Positions 52,900 through 61,677 of a stretch of DNA of 64,000 nt are shown piece after piece. Below the pieces are notes generated by a model. The model was given only the letters and a program-made list of their open reading frames with translations, searched no databases and was not told the DNA's origin. Source of the stretch: Taibaiella koreensis (GTDB taxonomy: Bacteria; Bacteroidota; Bacteroidia; Chitinophagales; Chitinophagaceae); assembly GCF_003545715.1 (NCBI RefSeq), contig NZ_QVNU01000002.1, forward strand, positions 372,001 through 436,000. Direction: 5' to 3'. Positions within the stretch are counted from its first letter, which is position 1. Every line of letters starts with the position of its first letter. Made by a program: the position numbers and the translations under genes.

Positions 52900-53889
52900 A
52901 TGAAGATCGATATCCACACCCATATTATGCCGGAAAAGATCCCGAACTGGTTTCAGAAGTTCGGCTACGGCGATTTCATTACCCTGGAACATCACAAGCC
53001 CTGCTGTGCCAAAATGATCAAAGGTGATAAGGTATTCCGTGAAATTGAGCACAATTGCTGGGATGCCGAAGTACGCCTTAAAGAAATGGATGCCACGGAG
53101 GTTACCATGCAGGCCTTGTCTACGATACCGGTATTGTTCAACTACTGGGCCAAGCCCGAGCACGCGCTGGAGAGCGCCCGCTTTTTCAACGATCATATTA
53201 CTGAAGCCGTAACCCGCTATCCCGACCGCTATATAGGCCTGGGCACGGTACCGCTCCAGGACATCGACCTGGCCATTAAAGAGCTGGAACGCTGTGTGAA
53301 GGAACTGAAAATGCCTGGGCTCGAGATTGGCTCCAACATCAACGGACGTAACCTGAGCGATCCGTATTTTCACCCGTTCTGGCAGGCCGCTGAGACCCTG
53401 GGCGCCTGCATATTTGTACATCCCTGGGAAATGATGGGCGAAAACGATATGATGAAATATTGGCTGCCCTGGCTGGTAGGTATGCCTGCCGAAACCTCGC
53501 GGGCAATATGCTCGATGATCTTCGGCGGTGTGTTTGAAAAATTCCCGAAGCTGCGGGTAGCCTTTGCCCATGGCGGCGGCAGCTTTCCGGCTACCATAGG
53601 CCGCATCGAGCATGGCTTTGCTGTACGCCCCGACCTGGTAGCCATTGATAACCCCATTAATCCCCGCGATTATATCGGCAGGTTCTGGATCGACTCCCTG
53701 GTTCACGACCCGAAGGCGCTTGACTTCATCATTGATATAATGGGTGGCGACAAGATCTGCCTGGGCAGCGACTATCCGTTCCCGCTGGGCGAGCACCATC
53801 CCGGTAAGCTCATTGAAGAACATATACAGGATGCAGCCCTCAGAGACCGGCTTTTGTACGGGAATGCGAAGGCTTTCCTGGGCATATAG
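52900..53889 (+). CDS. ACMSD-type amidohydrolase/decarboxylase
   Basis: A 329-residue metal-dependent barrel of the 2-amino-3-carboxymuconate 6-semialdehyde decarboxylase group. It opens with IDIHTHIMPE (metal ligands H6, H8), then CIFVHPWEMMG, AFAHGGGSFPATIGR and LGSDYPFPLGEH with the catalytic Asp. This order matches ACMSD, which decarboxylates an intermediate of tryptophan or 2-nitrobenzoate degradation. No other kynurenine or meta-cleavage gene is adjacent; convergent paaZ is the only aromatic-degradation neighbour. Confidence 0.83.
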   Translation: MKIDIHTHIMPEKIPNWFQKFGYGDFITLEHHKPCCAKMIKGDKVFREIEHNCWDAEVRLKEMDATEVTMQALSTIPVLFNYWAKPEHALESARFFNDHITEAVTRYPDRYIGLGTVPLQDIDLAIKELERCVKELKMPGLEIGSNINGRNLSDPYFHPFWQAAETLGACIFVHPWEMMGENDMMKYWLPWLVGMPAETSRAICSMIFGGVFEKFPKLRVAFAHGGGSFPATIGRIEHGFAVRPDLVAIDNPINPRDYIGRFWIDSLVHDPKALDFIIDIMGGDKICLGSDYPFPLGEHHPGKLIEEHIQDAALRDRLLYGNAKAFLGI

Positions 53890-53905
53890 CCCCATGGCTG
53901 TGTGC

Positions 53906-53950
53906 ATATAGAAGACGCCGCCCATTAATTACGGGCGGCGTCTTCTATAT
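53906..53950. terminator. Bidirectional terminator between amidohydrolase and paaZ genes
   Basis: An 18-bp perfect stem (53906-53923 with 53933-53950; core GAAGACGCCGCCC) with a 9-base loop, placed between two convergent genes. AT-rich flanks lie on both sides, so it can serve either strand. Confidence 0.85.
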
Positions 53951-53964
53951 TAATTTAACCGATC

Positions 53965-56019
53965 TTAATCCTGGTTCTTTTTCTTGACCATGGTAAGGAT
54001 GGTAGCGATCGCTACCGTTTCACCGGTCTCATCGTAGACATCCACCAGCCATTTCACAATGCCTTTGGCGATATCGTCTTCCGAACGCTTTTCCTGGTCT
54101 ACCTTTTCCTTGACCGTAAGCCTTACGCCTATAGTGGCGCCGGGATATACCGGCTTGGTAAAACGGGCTTCATCGATACCATAGTTCAGCAATACCGGTC
54201 CCTTTTTCGCATCGACAAAGAGGCCCGCTGCTTTCGAGAGTACAAAGTAGCCGTGTGCTACACGACGCTCGAATATAGTGCCCTCCAGTGAGGTCGCATC
54301 CATGTGGGCATAAAAGTTATCGCCGCTCACGTTGGCAAAGTTGGTGATATCCGTCTCCGTCACGGTATGCTTGGCAGTGACTACGGTATCACCTACCTGC
54401 AGCTCTTCGAAATACTTACGGAAAGGATGCACTTCGGTCTCATGCTGCCGGCCATGCTGCTGGTAAACATTGGTAATACGGGAAATGGTTGTAGGCGAAC
54501 CCTGTATTGCTGTGCGTTGCAGGTAATGCAGCACACCACGTTTACCGCCCATTTCTTCTCCGCCGCCGGCGCGTCCGGGACCACCGTGGACGAGCAAAGG
54601 CATGGGCGAGCCATGGCCGGTACTTTCTTTGGCGCAGTCGCTGTTGAGCACCAGGATACGGCCATGCATGGAAGCCGCTTCCAGTACATACTCGCGGGCA
54701 ATATTGTCATCGGCAGTAACGATAGAGCTCACCAGGGAGCCTTTACCCAGCGCTGACAATGCAATGGCCTCGTCAAGTGTACCGTAGGGCATAATGGTGC
54801 TCACCGGTCCAAAAGCTTCGATCTCGTGGCAAGCTGTCTTTATGAAAGGATCATCGTTATAAAAGACTACGGGCGGCAGGAAAGCGCCTTTGGTTTTATC
54901 GGCGCCATGCAGCTCATAGTTATCCAGATCGCCGATTACGACCTGCTGGTATCGCGACAGCTCGGCGATCTTCTCCAGCACTTCTTTTTTCTGAGATTGG
55001 CCGGCCAGCGCCCCCATACGCACACCTTCCACCGAAGGATCGCCGATAAGCGTACCTGCCAGGCGTTTGCCCAACGCGATCTGTACATCTTCCACGCTTT
55101 GTGCCGGAACAATGATACGGCGTATGGCCGTACACTTCTGTCCTGCTTTGGTGGTGATCTCGCGGGCGACTTCCTTGATAAAGATGTCGAACTCGGCCGA
55201 GCCGGGCTTTACATCGGTACCGAGCACACAACAGTTAAGCGAATCGGCTTCCATATTAAAAGGCACCGCCTCGTCGATAAGACGGGGATGGGCTTTCAGC
55301 ATTTTACCGGTAGAGGCTGAGCCGGTGAAAGTGACTACATCGCCATTCTCAACAAAGTCGAGGATACCCCTGGCCGATCCGCAGATCAGCTGCAACGCGC
55401 CTTCGGGAAGGATACCGGAGGCAACGATATCTTCCACCACCGCTTCTGTAAGAAATGAAGTGATGGTAGCGGGTTTTACGATCGCCGGCACACCTGCCAG
55501 CAGGTTCACGGCGATCTTTTCCAGCATGCCCCATACCGGGAAGTTAAAGGCATTGATATGGATGGCCACACCACGGCGGGGCACCATAATGTGATGCCCG
55601 ATAAAGCTGCCGTTTTTAGACAACATAGCCGGATCACCATCTACATAAAAAGTCTCGTTGGGAAACTGGCGGCGCAGCGAGGCGTTGGCAAACAGGTTGC
55701 CGATACCGCCTTCGATATCTACCCAGCTATCGGCGCGCGTAGCGCCGGTATAGCGGCTTATGGTATAGTATTTTTCCTTTCTTTCCAGCAGGTACATGGC
55801 CAGTGCTTTCAGCATACGGCCGCGTTCCTGGAAGGTCATCCTGCGCAGCACGGGACCGGCCTTGCTACGGGCGTACTGCATCATGGCGGCAAAGTCGATA
55901 CCTTTACTGCTGGCGCTGTAGATCGCTTCACCGGTAATGGCATTGTGCAATATCTCTCCGTCTCCTTCTCCGGCAACCCATCTGCCGTTGGCATAGTTGC
56001 GCAATTGGGGTAATGACAT
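53965..56019 (-). CDS. paaZ: Bifunctional PaaZ: aldehyde dehydrogenase and oxepin-CoA hydrolase
   Basis: A 684-residue fusion. Residues 1 to about 520 are an aldehyde dehydrogenase: HINAFNFPVWGMLEKIAVNLL, FTGSASTGKM, the Glu in NMEADSLN and the catalytic Cys in GQKCTAIRR. The C-terminal part (about 540-684) is a MaoC-type hydratase with NVSGDNFYAHMD and FERRVAHGYF. In phenylacetate degradation PaaZ opens the oxepin-CoA ring and oxidises the semialdehyde. The rest of the paa cluster is not in the window, so it may work with distant genes. Confidence 0.92.
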   Translation of the reverse strand: MSLPQLRNYANGRWVAGEGDGEILHNAITGEAIYSASSKGIDFAAMMQYARSKAGPVLRRMTFQERGRMLKALAMYLLERKEKYYTISRYTGATRADSWVDIEGGIGNLFANASLRRQFPNETFYVDGDPAMLSKNGSFIGHHIMVPRRGVAIHINAFNFPVWGMLEKIAVNLLAGVPAIVKPATITSFLTEAVVEDIVASGILPEGALQLICGSARGILDFVENGDVVTFTGSASTGKMLKAHPRLIDEAVPFNMEADSLNCCVLGTDVKPGSAEFDIFIKEVAREITTKAGQKCTAIRRIIVPAQSVEDVQIALGKRLAGTLIGDPSVEGVRMGALAGQSQKKEVLEKIAELSRYQQVVIGDLDNYELHGADKTKGAFLPPVVFYNDDPFIKTACHEIEAFGPVSTIMPYGTLDEAIALSALGKGSLVSSIVTADDNIAREYVLEAASMHGRILVLNSDCAKESTGHGSPMPLLVHGGPGRAGGGEEMGGKRGVLHYLQRTAIQGSPTTISRITNVYQQHGRQHETEVHPFRKYFEELQVGDTVVTAKHTVTETDITNFANVSGDNFYAHMDATSLEGTIFERRVAHGYFVLSKAAGLFVDAKKGPVLLNYGIDEARFTKPVYPGATIGVRLTVKEKVDQEKRSEDDIAKGIVKWLVDVYDETGETVAIATILTMVKKKNQD

Positions 56020-56029
56020 AACGTTTTCT

Positions 56030-56037
56030 TATTTTTG
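56030..56037 (+). promoter_or_regulatory. Candidate -7 promoter box (TATTTTTG) for the gene at 56090
   Basis: Exact TAnnTTTG match on the plus strand in the divergent gap between paaZ and the secreted-protein gene; a TTG lies 22 bp upstream, slightly wider than ideal. The leader would be about 50 nucleotides. Confidence 0.45.
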
Positions 56038-56089
56038 CGAGCCTGCAATTTACAGATATTGCGGCTAATTTCTTAAATCCACCTATTCC

Positions 56090-57121
56090 ATGAAAAAGCT
56101 TATCTGCCTGCAGGCCGTCCTGGTGCTGCTGGCACTCAAGGTTTGTGCCGCCGGCCACGACGAATTCAGCCTGAAACCAGTCGACACGATCAAAAATTAT
56201 ACCGTATTTAACCAGATCAGTGTGATCGACATGCGGGTCAATAAGGACGATGTCGGCTACCTGCGCAACGGCCCTTTCAACAAGAAAAATATACAGGTAA
56301 CGCCGGACGGCTTCGACCATATGCTGGAACAGTTTGCACAAGTGACGGCGGGCCAGGCAGTGACCAAAGGCGATCAGACGCTATTGATTGTTGTGCGGGA
56401 TTTTTCCATGGCAGATCGCCCGATACAAGGAGAGATGGGCACGTTTTATGGTCGTATGGATTTTTACCTCGGCAAAAATGATCAATACCAGCTGGCGGCT
56501 CATGTCGATTCCTTTTTTGAGACATCCAATGCCTGGGATGTGACCAACAGCGTCAAGCGGCTGGCGGCCCGCAAAATGACGGATTGGCTTTCGCTTTTGT
56601 CCGGGTATAAAATCCCTGAAGGTACTGCTGTAATTACCCTGTCGGATATCGAAGCCGGTATCGCTGCCGAAAAGAAGCCATATCCCATTTACAATAGCGA
56701 ACCGAAAACCGGCGTATATTATACACTGGAACAATTCCTGAATAACGCACCGGGAGCGACGGAATTTGTCGAGAAAAAATATTCTATGGGAGATTACAAT
56801 ACTTCTTATTTCTATGAAAAAGGCGAGGGTAAAAAGAAAGGCGCCAGCCTTGAAAAGTCTGGCTGTTATGCTTTATACAATGGCAAAAAATGGTATAAAA
56901 GCACTTCAGAAGGCTTGACGCCCATGAAACATGAAAGCGGAGAATTCTTTTTTGCCGAAGTCGGTCATGGTATCCGGAAATCGGATAATGCAGCCATTAT
57001 GTTTGGCCTCATAGGCGCACTGGCCGAAGCCGCCGCCAGCGACAGAAAGGGTAACGCCCTGTACCGTATGCGCCTTGACCCGGCAACAGGCAAAGGATAC
57101 TGTATCGAAAGGTTACAGTGA
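56090..57121 (+). CDS. Exported protein of unknown function
   Basis: A 343-residue protein with a signal peptide (MKKLICLQAVLVLLALKVCAAG). It alternates short beta-prone strands (DTIKNYTVFNQISVIDMRV) with charged loops and has a Lys/Gly-rich turn near residue 245 (EKGEGKKKGASLEKSG). A hydrophobic patch at about 300-318 (AAIMFGLIGALAEAAAS) could be a membrane contact. I recognise no domain. It stands alone between a divergent gene and a terminator. Confidence 0.78.
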   Translation: MKKLICLQAVLVLLALKVCAAGHDEFSLKPVDTIKNYTVFNQISVIDMRVNKDDVGYLRNGPFNKKNIQVTPDGFDHMLEQFAQVTAGQAVTKGDQTLLIVVRDFSMADRPIQGEMGTFYGRMDFYLGKNDQYQLAAHVDSFFETSNAWDVTNSVKRLAARKMTDWLSLLSGYKIPEGTAVITLSDIEAGIAAEKKPYPIYNSEPKTGVYYTLEQFLNNAPGATEFVEKKYSMGDYNTSYFYEKGEGKKKGASLEKSGCYALYNGKKWYKSTSEGLTPMKHESGEFFFAEVGHGIRKSDNAAIMFGLIGALAEAAASDRKGNALYRMRLDPATGKGYCIERLQ

Positions 57122-57144
57122 TGGTACCGCTGATCCCCGATCTT

Positions 57145-57171
57145 ATCCCGGCGCAATGCCGGGATTTTTTT
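57145..57171 (+). terminator. Intrinsic terminator of the gene at 56090
   Basis: An 8-bp stem ATCCCGGC/GCCGGGAT, 5-base loop and seven T, 23 bp after the stop codon and before the convergent gene end at 57197. Confidence 0.87.
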
Positions 57172-57196
57172 GCACTACCGTAGCAGATAAAGATCT

Positions 57197-58519
57197 TTAT
57201 CGCATATTTTGCGCCAGCGCTTTCCTATACATTTCCCCCCAGCCCTTATTTTCCCTTGCCGGGCCCAGCAGGTGGTTGTGCATAATGCTGGTAAAGGTAC
57301 CCCCCACCTGCTGCACGGCATGCCATAACCGCTCCCACTCCTGCCAGGCTTCGCCGGGCTTGTGCCTTAGGTAAAACCGGCTGGTGGCATCCATAAAGAT
57401 AAAGGGGTGCACCCGGAACGGGTAAGCAGCTTCGGCTTCAAGATCGTACCAGGTAAAAGCATTGGAAGTACCCGCCCGGAAACCATTGGCCATAGCATAA
57501 CCCATAGAGTAATCGTCGGTGATCCCTGCCGCCATCAGTTCACGGTAAGTGTGCGGCAAGCCGAACTTAATATAGTGCTGCCGGCTGCGCGTGATCTCCT
57601 GATGCGTATACACAGAAACAATGCCACGCTCATCAGACAGTATAGATGGATTGGTATGTGATAGATACGAAGGATGTACCCCAACAGTATAACGTTCACT
57701 TATGTGGCGCATCAGCTGCTGCATCGCTGGTGTACCCGGTAGTACATTACGGTCGTAGCGACTGCCCGAGCCAGCCAGGAAAAAATATAATGGCGCTAAC
57801 CGGTACCGCTCGTGCAGCGCATCCAGCCATGCGAAGCAGTCGTAAGGATCTCTTCCTCCGGTAAGCCCTGCTGCGAGCCGCGATGCCGCACTCCGCCATT
57901 TGACCTGTAGCAGCTCCTTCGCCATGCCGCCCCAATAATGCCTGATCCCACGGTGGCGGTATTTCCAGGCAATATCAACGTCATAGCTGGGCTGGAAGCG
58001 GAACGAAGGAGCCGATAAAGGCAATTGAAACCGCTGTACCAATATGCGACGCAGCTGCCCGATCCATTGATCCACCACCGGTTCCTGTAAAAAAGAATAT
58101 TGTGCTGCTGCCGATTGCGCCGCCTCGTAACGGCCATGCCGGTCTTCTTTATGAGGCAAATATTCTTCGTAGCGGCTGATGAGATAAAATGCGGCGGCAA
58201 ACAGGTCAAAAGGGATCGCAGCACCAGGCTGGTTGTAAAAAAGAATAGTGCTGTGCTTCCAACGCTGTACGGCTAAGGATTGCGTGCGGATGTCGCTTTC
58301 GCCCAGCAGGGCATGCGGAACGATCTGCAATTCATCGGCCACCAATGGCGTTTTGCTATAATTGATCCGGGGCCCTTCAAAAGCCATCCATTCTTCGGTA
58401 CTCGTCGTAACGCGGTAAGCGGTACCCAGTTGTTCTTCAAAGATCCACTGCAATACATATTGCAACCGCGGACTGTCAAAGCCTGAGTAGATAAGAAGAG
58501 AAGACGATAGCACGGGCAT
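57197..58519 (-). CDS. DUF7033-type polysaccharide deacetylase-like protein
   Basis: A 440-residue protein with the plan of Bacteroidota DUF7033 proteins: an N-terminal domain (FAAAFYLISRYEEYLPHKEDRHGRY near residue 115) and a C-terminal deacetylase-like barrel (SYDVDIAWKYRHRG, then YTVGVHPSYLS and IMHNHLL). The Asp-x-Asp and His positions resemble a metal site. The substrate is unknown; a cell-envelope glycan is plausible. It is distant from the polysaccharide locus and transcribed alone. Confidence 0.75.
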   Translation of the reverse strand: MPVLSSSLLIYSGFDSPRLQYVLQWIFEEQLGTAYRVTTSTEEWMAFEGPRINYSKTPLVADELQIVPHALLGESDIRTQSLAVQRWKHSTILFYNQPGAAIPFDLFAAAFYLISRYEEYLPHKEDRHGRYEAAQSAAAQYSFLQEPVVDQWIGQLRRILVQRFQLPLSAPSFRFQPSYDVDIAWKYRHRGIRHYWGGMAKELLQVKWRSAASRLAAGLTGGRDPYDCFAWLDALHERYRLAPLYFFLAGSGSRYDRNVLPGTPAMQQLMRHISERYTVGVHPSYLSHTNPSILSDERGIVSVYTHQEITRSRQHYIKFGLPHTYRELMAAGITDDYSMGYAMANGFRAGTSNAFTWYDLEAEAAYPFRVHPFIFMDATSRFYLRHKPGEAWQEWERLWHAVQQVGGTFTSIMHNHLLGPARENKGWGEMYRKALAQNMR

Positions 58520-58535
58520 AATATTTGTCCGGCGT

Positions 58536-58543
58536 CAAAGATA
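58536..58543 (-). promoter_or_regulatory. Candidate -7 promoter box (TATCTTTG) for the DUF7033 gene
   Basis: Exact TAnnTTTG match on the minus strand, 16 bp upstream of ATG 58519; a TTG lies 23 bp further upstream. It supports the chosen start. Confidence 0.5.
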
Positions 58544-58613
58544 AGGCTCCCTGTCCTTTGGTTAAGCAATTATTAAAGCTTTGATGAGGCGGTAGTCATT
58601 AACAAATGAAATA

Positions 58614-58621
58614 TACCTTTG
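58614..58621 (+). promoter_or_regulatory. Candidate -7 promoter box (TACCTTTG) for the metal-efflux operon
   Basis: Exact TAnnTTTG match 23 bp before ATG 58645. It lies inside the extra N-terminal codons that a start at 58606 would require, so it argues for 58645. No clear -33 box. Confidence 0.5.
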
Positions 58622-58644
58622 CGCCCTTGTTAAACCTTATTTGC

Positions 58645-59025
58645 ATGCGCCGGTTCTTCCATACCGTTACTCATTTGCTGCTGCTGCTGATCATGGTTCA
58701 GGCGCTCGGCCTGAATGCGGCGGCTTGTACGGTGGGATATGAGGCGCCTCCGGCAACGGCGCGACATCACATGGTCTATGCAGCCGCCCATCATCTCGAA
58801 GCGGGCAGCTTACAGGCGTATCATCATAAAAGCGGCCCCTCCGGCAAAACCCATTGCCATCACAAGGCACACAGAAAATATTTTCCCAGCAAAGTTGTCG
58901 TCAGCTCGCCGCAGCAGCTTAGGGCCGCTGCCAGCCAGGACGAGGCCCTGGTACATTATGCCGTAGTTACCGGTTATCATTTTCTATATTTCAAAACGAT
59001 CAACCCGCCTCCCCCCAAGGCCTGA
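58645..59025 (+). CDS. Small His-rich exported protein upstream of metal efflux genes
   Basis: A 126-residue protein starting MRRFFHTVTHLLLLLIMVQALG, a signal peptide or anchor. The mature part has many histidines in clusters (ARHHMVYAAAHH, YHHKSG, THCHHKAH) and two Cys, and ends NPPPPKA. It may bind metal ions in the periplasm and pass them to the efflux system encoded next; no known family is recognised. ATG 58645 is chosen because a -7 promoter box lies just upstream of it. The gap to the TolC-type gene is 147 bp. Confidence 0.65.
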   Translation: MRRFFHTVTHLLLLLIMVQALGLNAAACTVGYEAPPATARHHMVYAAAHHLEAGSLQAYHHKSGPSGKTHCHHKAHRKYFPSKVVVSSPQQLRAAASQDEALVHYAVVTGYHFLYFKTINPPPPKA

Positions 59026-59172
59026 GTCTATTACGGCGCAACGCATAAATACTCCGTACGTCCATCATAAACGATGTTTGGTTATTTTAATGTTAATTGA
59101 GTAATTTTAATCCTCATTGGATGCGTTTGTTCAGCCCGTTCCTTTTTCCCGTTTCCCTTTAATGTTCTTTAA

Positions 59173-60441
59173 ATGACCGTCAGCATTCGTAAAGGACTGG
59201 TCCTGCTTGCAGGCCTCCTTTCGGGCCCTGTTGTATTTGCCCAAAGCAACCTGTCGCTGCAGGATGCCCTGAAAGCAGCTATTGCCAACAACCCGACCCT
59301 CAAAGCGCAACGCATGAATATCGACGCCGCCGGCGCCGACATTGTTACCGCAAGGCTGAGGCCCAACCTCAACCTAAGCAACCAGACGATCAACCTGACC
59401 CGTAAATCGGACTTTGCACCGAATACGGAATGGACCAATGGTCTGAACCGCCAGACCCAGTGGCAGCTGTACAAACCGATACAATGGCCGGGACAACGGC
59501 AGGGTAAGATCGATTTTGCCCGGCAAAGCCAGGTATTGAGCCAGAAGCAATATGAACAGGGACAGAGGGATCTCCTGCTCGATGTTGCCGACAGATGGTT
59601 GCATGCCTGGACGAGCAATAAGCAGCTTAACCTGTTGTCTCAAGCTAAGAACAACCTGGACAGCCTGGTATCCATCAATAAGTACCGGTTACAAAAGCAG
59701 GTGATCAGCGAAACGGATCTCACCCGTACACAACTACTGGCCAGCCAGTTTGAGATCCAGATCCGCAATGCGACGCTTGAATACAACAATAGCTTACGTG
59801 AGCTGGCCTATCTCACCGGCCTGGGTACTGCAGTTACCGTAGATACCGGACATGGCTTTACCCAACATATGCCACTGATGGCCGACAGCCTGATGGCTTA
59901 TGCCCTTACCGAACGCCCCGACATAGCTGTAGCCAGGGCGGGTATCGACGTCGCCAACAGCAACAGCCGACTGCAAAAGGCACTGGCTTATCCCACTCCA
60001 GACGTGGGCGTACTGTACAACCCCCAAAATACGATCCCCTATTGGGGTGTATATGCCGCTATAGACCTGCCTTTCTTCAGCCGTAACCAGGGAGAGATCA
60101 AAAAGGCGAAGATCTTGCAGGAGCAGAGCACCCAACAGATGAGCGCTCTGCAGCTGCAGGTAGCTACCGAAGTGGAAAACGCCTATAAGCGTTACAACAC
60201 ACAAAAGCAGAATACACAAAAATTTACACAGCTCCAGGAGCAGGCCGAAACGATCCTGGGCAATGTGAAGTATGCTTACCTGCACGGTGGCACCACTATC
60301 GTCGATTTCCTGGAAGCACAGCGCAGCTGGCTCGAAACGCAGCAGCAGTATTATGAAACGTTGCAGCAATACAGCGAAAGCTATATACAGTTGTTGTATG
60401 TGACCGGCAAGATGACCCAGCTCGCAGAAGCGGCCGAATAA
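59173..60441 (+). CDS. TolC-family outer-membrane efflux protein (CusC/CzcC-like)
   Basis: A 422-residue outer-membrane channel subunit with a signal peptide (LVLLAGLLSGPVVFAQ). Two OEP repeats are visible, each starting with helical periplasmic segments (SLQDALKAAIANNPTLKAQRMNI and, later, VEVENAYKRYNTQKQNTQKF-like helices). It would form the exit duct of the tripartite pump with the following lipoprotein and RND protein. No lipobox is seen, unlike CusC of Enterobacteria. Confidence 0.88.
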   Translation: MTVSIRKGLVLLAGLLSGPVVFAQSNLSLQDALKAAIANNPTLKAQRMNIDAAGADIVTARLRPNLNLSNQTINLTRKSDFAPNTEWTNGLNRQTQWQLYKPIQWPGQRQGKIDFARQSQVLSQKQYEQGQRDLLLDVADRWLHAWTSNKQLNLLSQAKNNLDSLVSINKYRLQKQVISETDLTRTQLLASQFEIQIRNATLEYNNSLRELAYLTGLGTAVTVDTGHGFTQHMPLMADSLMAYALTERPDIAVARAGIDVANSNSRLQKALAYPTPDVGVLYNPQNTIPYWGVYAAIDLPFFSRNQGEIKKAKILQEQSTQQMSALQLQVATEVENAYKRYNTQKQNTQKFTQLQEQAETILGNVKYAYLHGGTTIVDFLEAQRSWLETQQQYYETLQQYSESYIQLLYVTGKMTQLAEAAE

Positions 60442-60481
60442 TTCATCCTATACCCATTTACAATTTCAAATTTTTTTACCG

Positions 60482-61552
60482 ATGAGGATACAATCAGGAA
60501 TACAGACAGGGAAACTCAAAGGGATGCCCTATGCTTTGCTGCTGCTGGCGTTAAGCGCTGGGGGTTGCAGGCACAAGGAACCTCCGGCACAGGCCAAAAA
60601 CCTGGCGCCGGTGATCAGTAATAATGGCACCAGCATTGATATCCCTGACCCTTCGGTGGATACTTTCTTCAAAACGGAATCGGTAGGCACCGGCGATGTG
60701 ACCGCCGATATGTCGGCGCCGGGTAAGGTTGCCGCCGCGGTGGTCTCTTCTTCCCAAGGTAAGTTGATCCTGTTCGACAATCCCGATCTGGCGAGTACCT
60801 ATAGCCAGCTCACCCAGAACATGAACAACATTACGCAGAAGAAAAACATCGTAGCCCAGAAGGCAGCGGTAGTGAAGCAAAAGCAGATCGAGGTGCAGCG
60901 CTACGAAGACCTGGCGGCGCATGGCGCAGGTACGGGTAAGGACGTGAGCGATGCCAAGACCGATCTACTCCTTGCCGAGAGCGACCTGAAGATGGCACAA
61001 AGCGAGGTGAATACAGAGCAGGCGGGCATTATGGAACATGAAGCCTTGCTGAAGTCGGGCGGTTTCAATCCCGGTGCACTCAGTAGCGCAGGTCCCGGCA
61101 GCGTGTACATTACCTGCGACATAGCGGAAAGCCAGATCAGTAAGATCAAGGCCGGTACTGCCTGCACACTTAAGTTCCCTTCCTTTCCCAATGAGCAGTT
61201 CAAGGGCAGTATCGACAACATAGCAGATGTGATCGATAACAGTACCCGTATGGTGAAGGTACGGATCACTATGGCCAATAACGACAACCGCATCAAGGCC
61301 GGTATGTTTGCTATGGTAGGCTTCGGTATCAACGAGGGCAACAACAATACCATTCCTGCTACCAGCCTGGTGACCGTGCAGGGTAAGAACTATGTATTTG
61401 TCAAGAAGTCGGACACCCGCTTTGAACGCAGGGAAGTCAATACAGGTCAGCAGCTCGGCGACCGTGTGATCGTATATAGCGGCTTGCAGGCCGGAGAATC
61501 CGTAGCAGTAACCGGTGTGATGCAGCTGAAAGGCCTGTCGTTTGGATATTAA
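60482..61552 (+). CDS. RND efflux membrane-fusion lipoprotein (CusB/CzcB-like)
   Basis: A 356-residue periplasmic adaptor. The lipobox LSAGGC places lipidation at Cys29. A coiled-coil hairpin (about 110-175, QKAAVVKQKQIEVQRYEDLA) is followed by the barrel domain (VYITCDIAESQISKIKAG) and C-terminal beta domain (TNTGQQLGDRVIVYSG-like region, AGESVAVTGVMQLKG). It links the TolC-type protein and the CusA-type pump. 41 bp separate it from the upstream gene. The downstream gap is filled by repeats. Confidence 0.9.
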   Translation: MRIQSGIQTGKLKGMPYALLLLALSAGGCRHKEPPAQAKNLAPVISNNGTSIDIPDPSVDTFFKTESVGTGDVTADMSAPGKVAAAVVSSSQGKLILFDNPDLASTYSQLTQNMNNITQKKNIVAQKAAVVKQKQIEVQRYEDLAAHGAGTGKDVSDAKTDLLLAESDLKMAQSEVNTEQAGIMEHEALLKSGGFNPGALSSAGPGSVYITCDIAESQISKIKAGTACTLKFPSFPNEQFKGSIDNIADVIDNSTRMVKVRITMANNDNRIKAGMFAMVGFGINEGNNNTIPATSLVTVQGKNYVFVKKSDTRFERREVNTGQQLGDRVIVYSGLQAGESVAVTGVMQLKGLSFGY

Positions 61553-61677
61553 AAATCAAAAGGCAAAAGGCAAAAGGAGAAATAGGCAGTTGGCAATATT
61601 CAAACCCTGATAGCCAAATCTCAATACGAAATACCTAATACCCAGTACTTAATACTTAATACCTAATACTAACCCCC
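61553..61677 (+). repeat. Degenerate short tandem repeats between adaptor and DUF190 genes
   Basis: The gap starts with three units of AAAAGGC (61557-61577) and ends with seven or eight units close to TTAATACC/TTAATACT (about 61622-61671). Between them (61588-61619) AGTTGGCAAT and GATAGCCAAAT form an imperfect inverted repeat related to the ends of elements A and B. No gene or promoter is visible. The spacing, not the reading frame, would change with repeat number. Confidence 0.7.

Noticed and set aside
52882-53925. Long open frame on the minus strand opposite the amidohydrolase gene
   Set aside because: It is antisense to a gene with clear metal-ligand motifs and a strong promoter; its own translation matches nothing known.
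61553-61677. CRISPR-like array before the DUF190 gene
   Set aside because: The units are 7-9 bp, adjacent and degenerate, with no spacers or cas genes.
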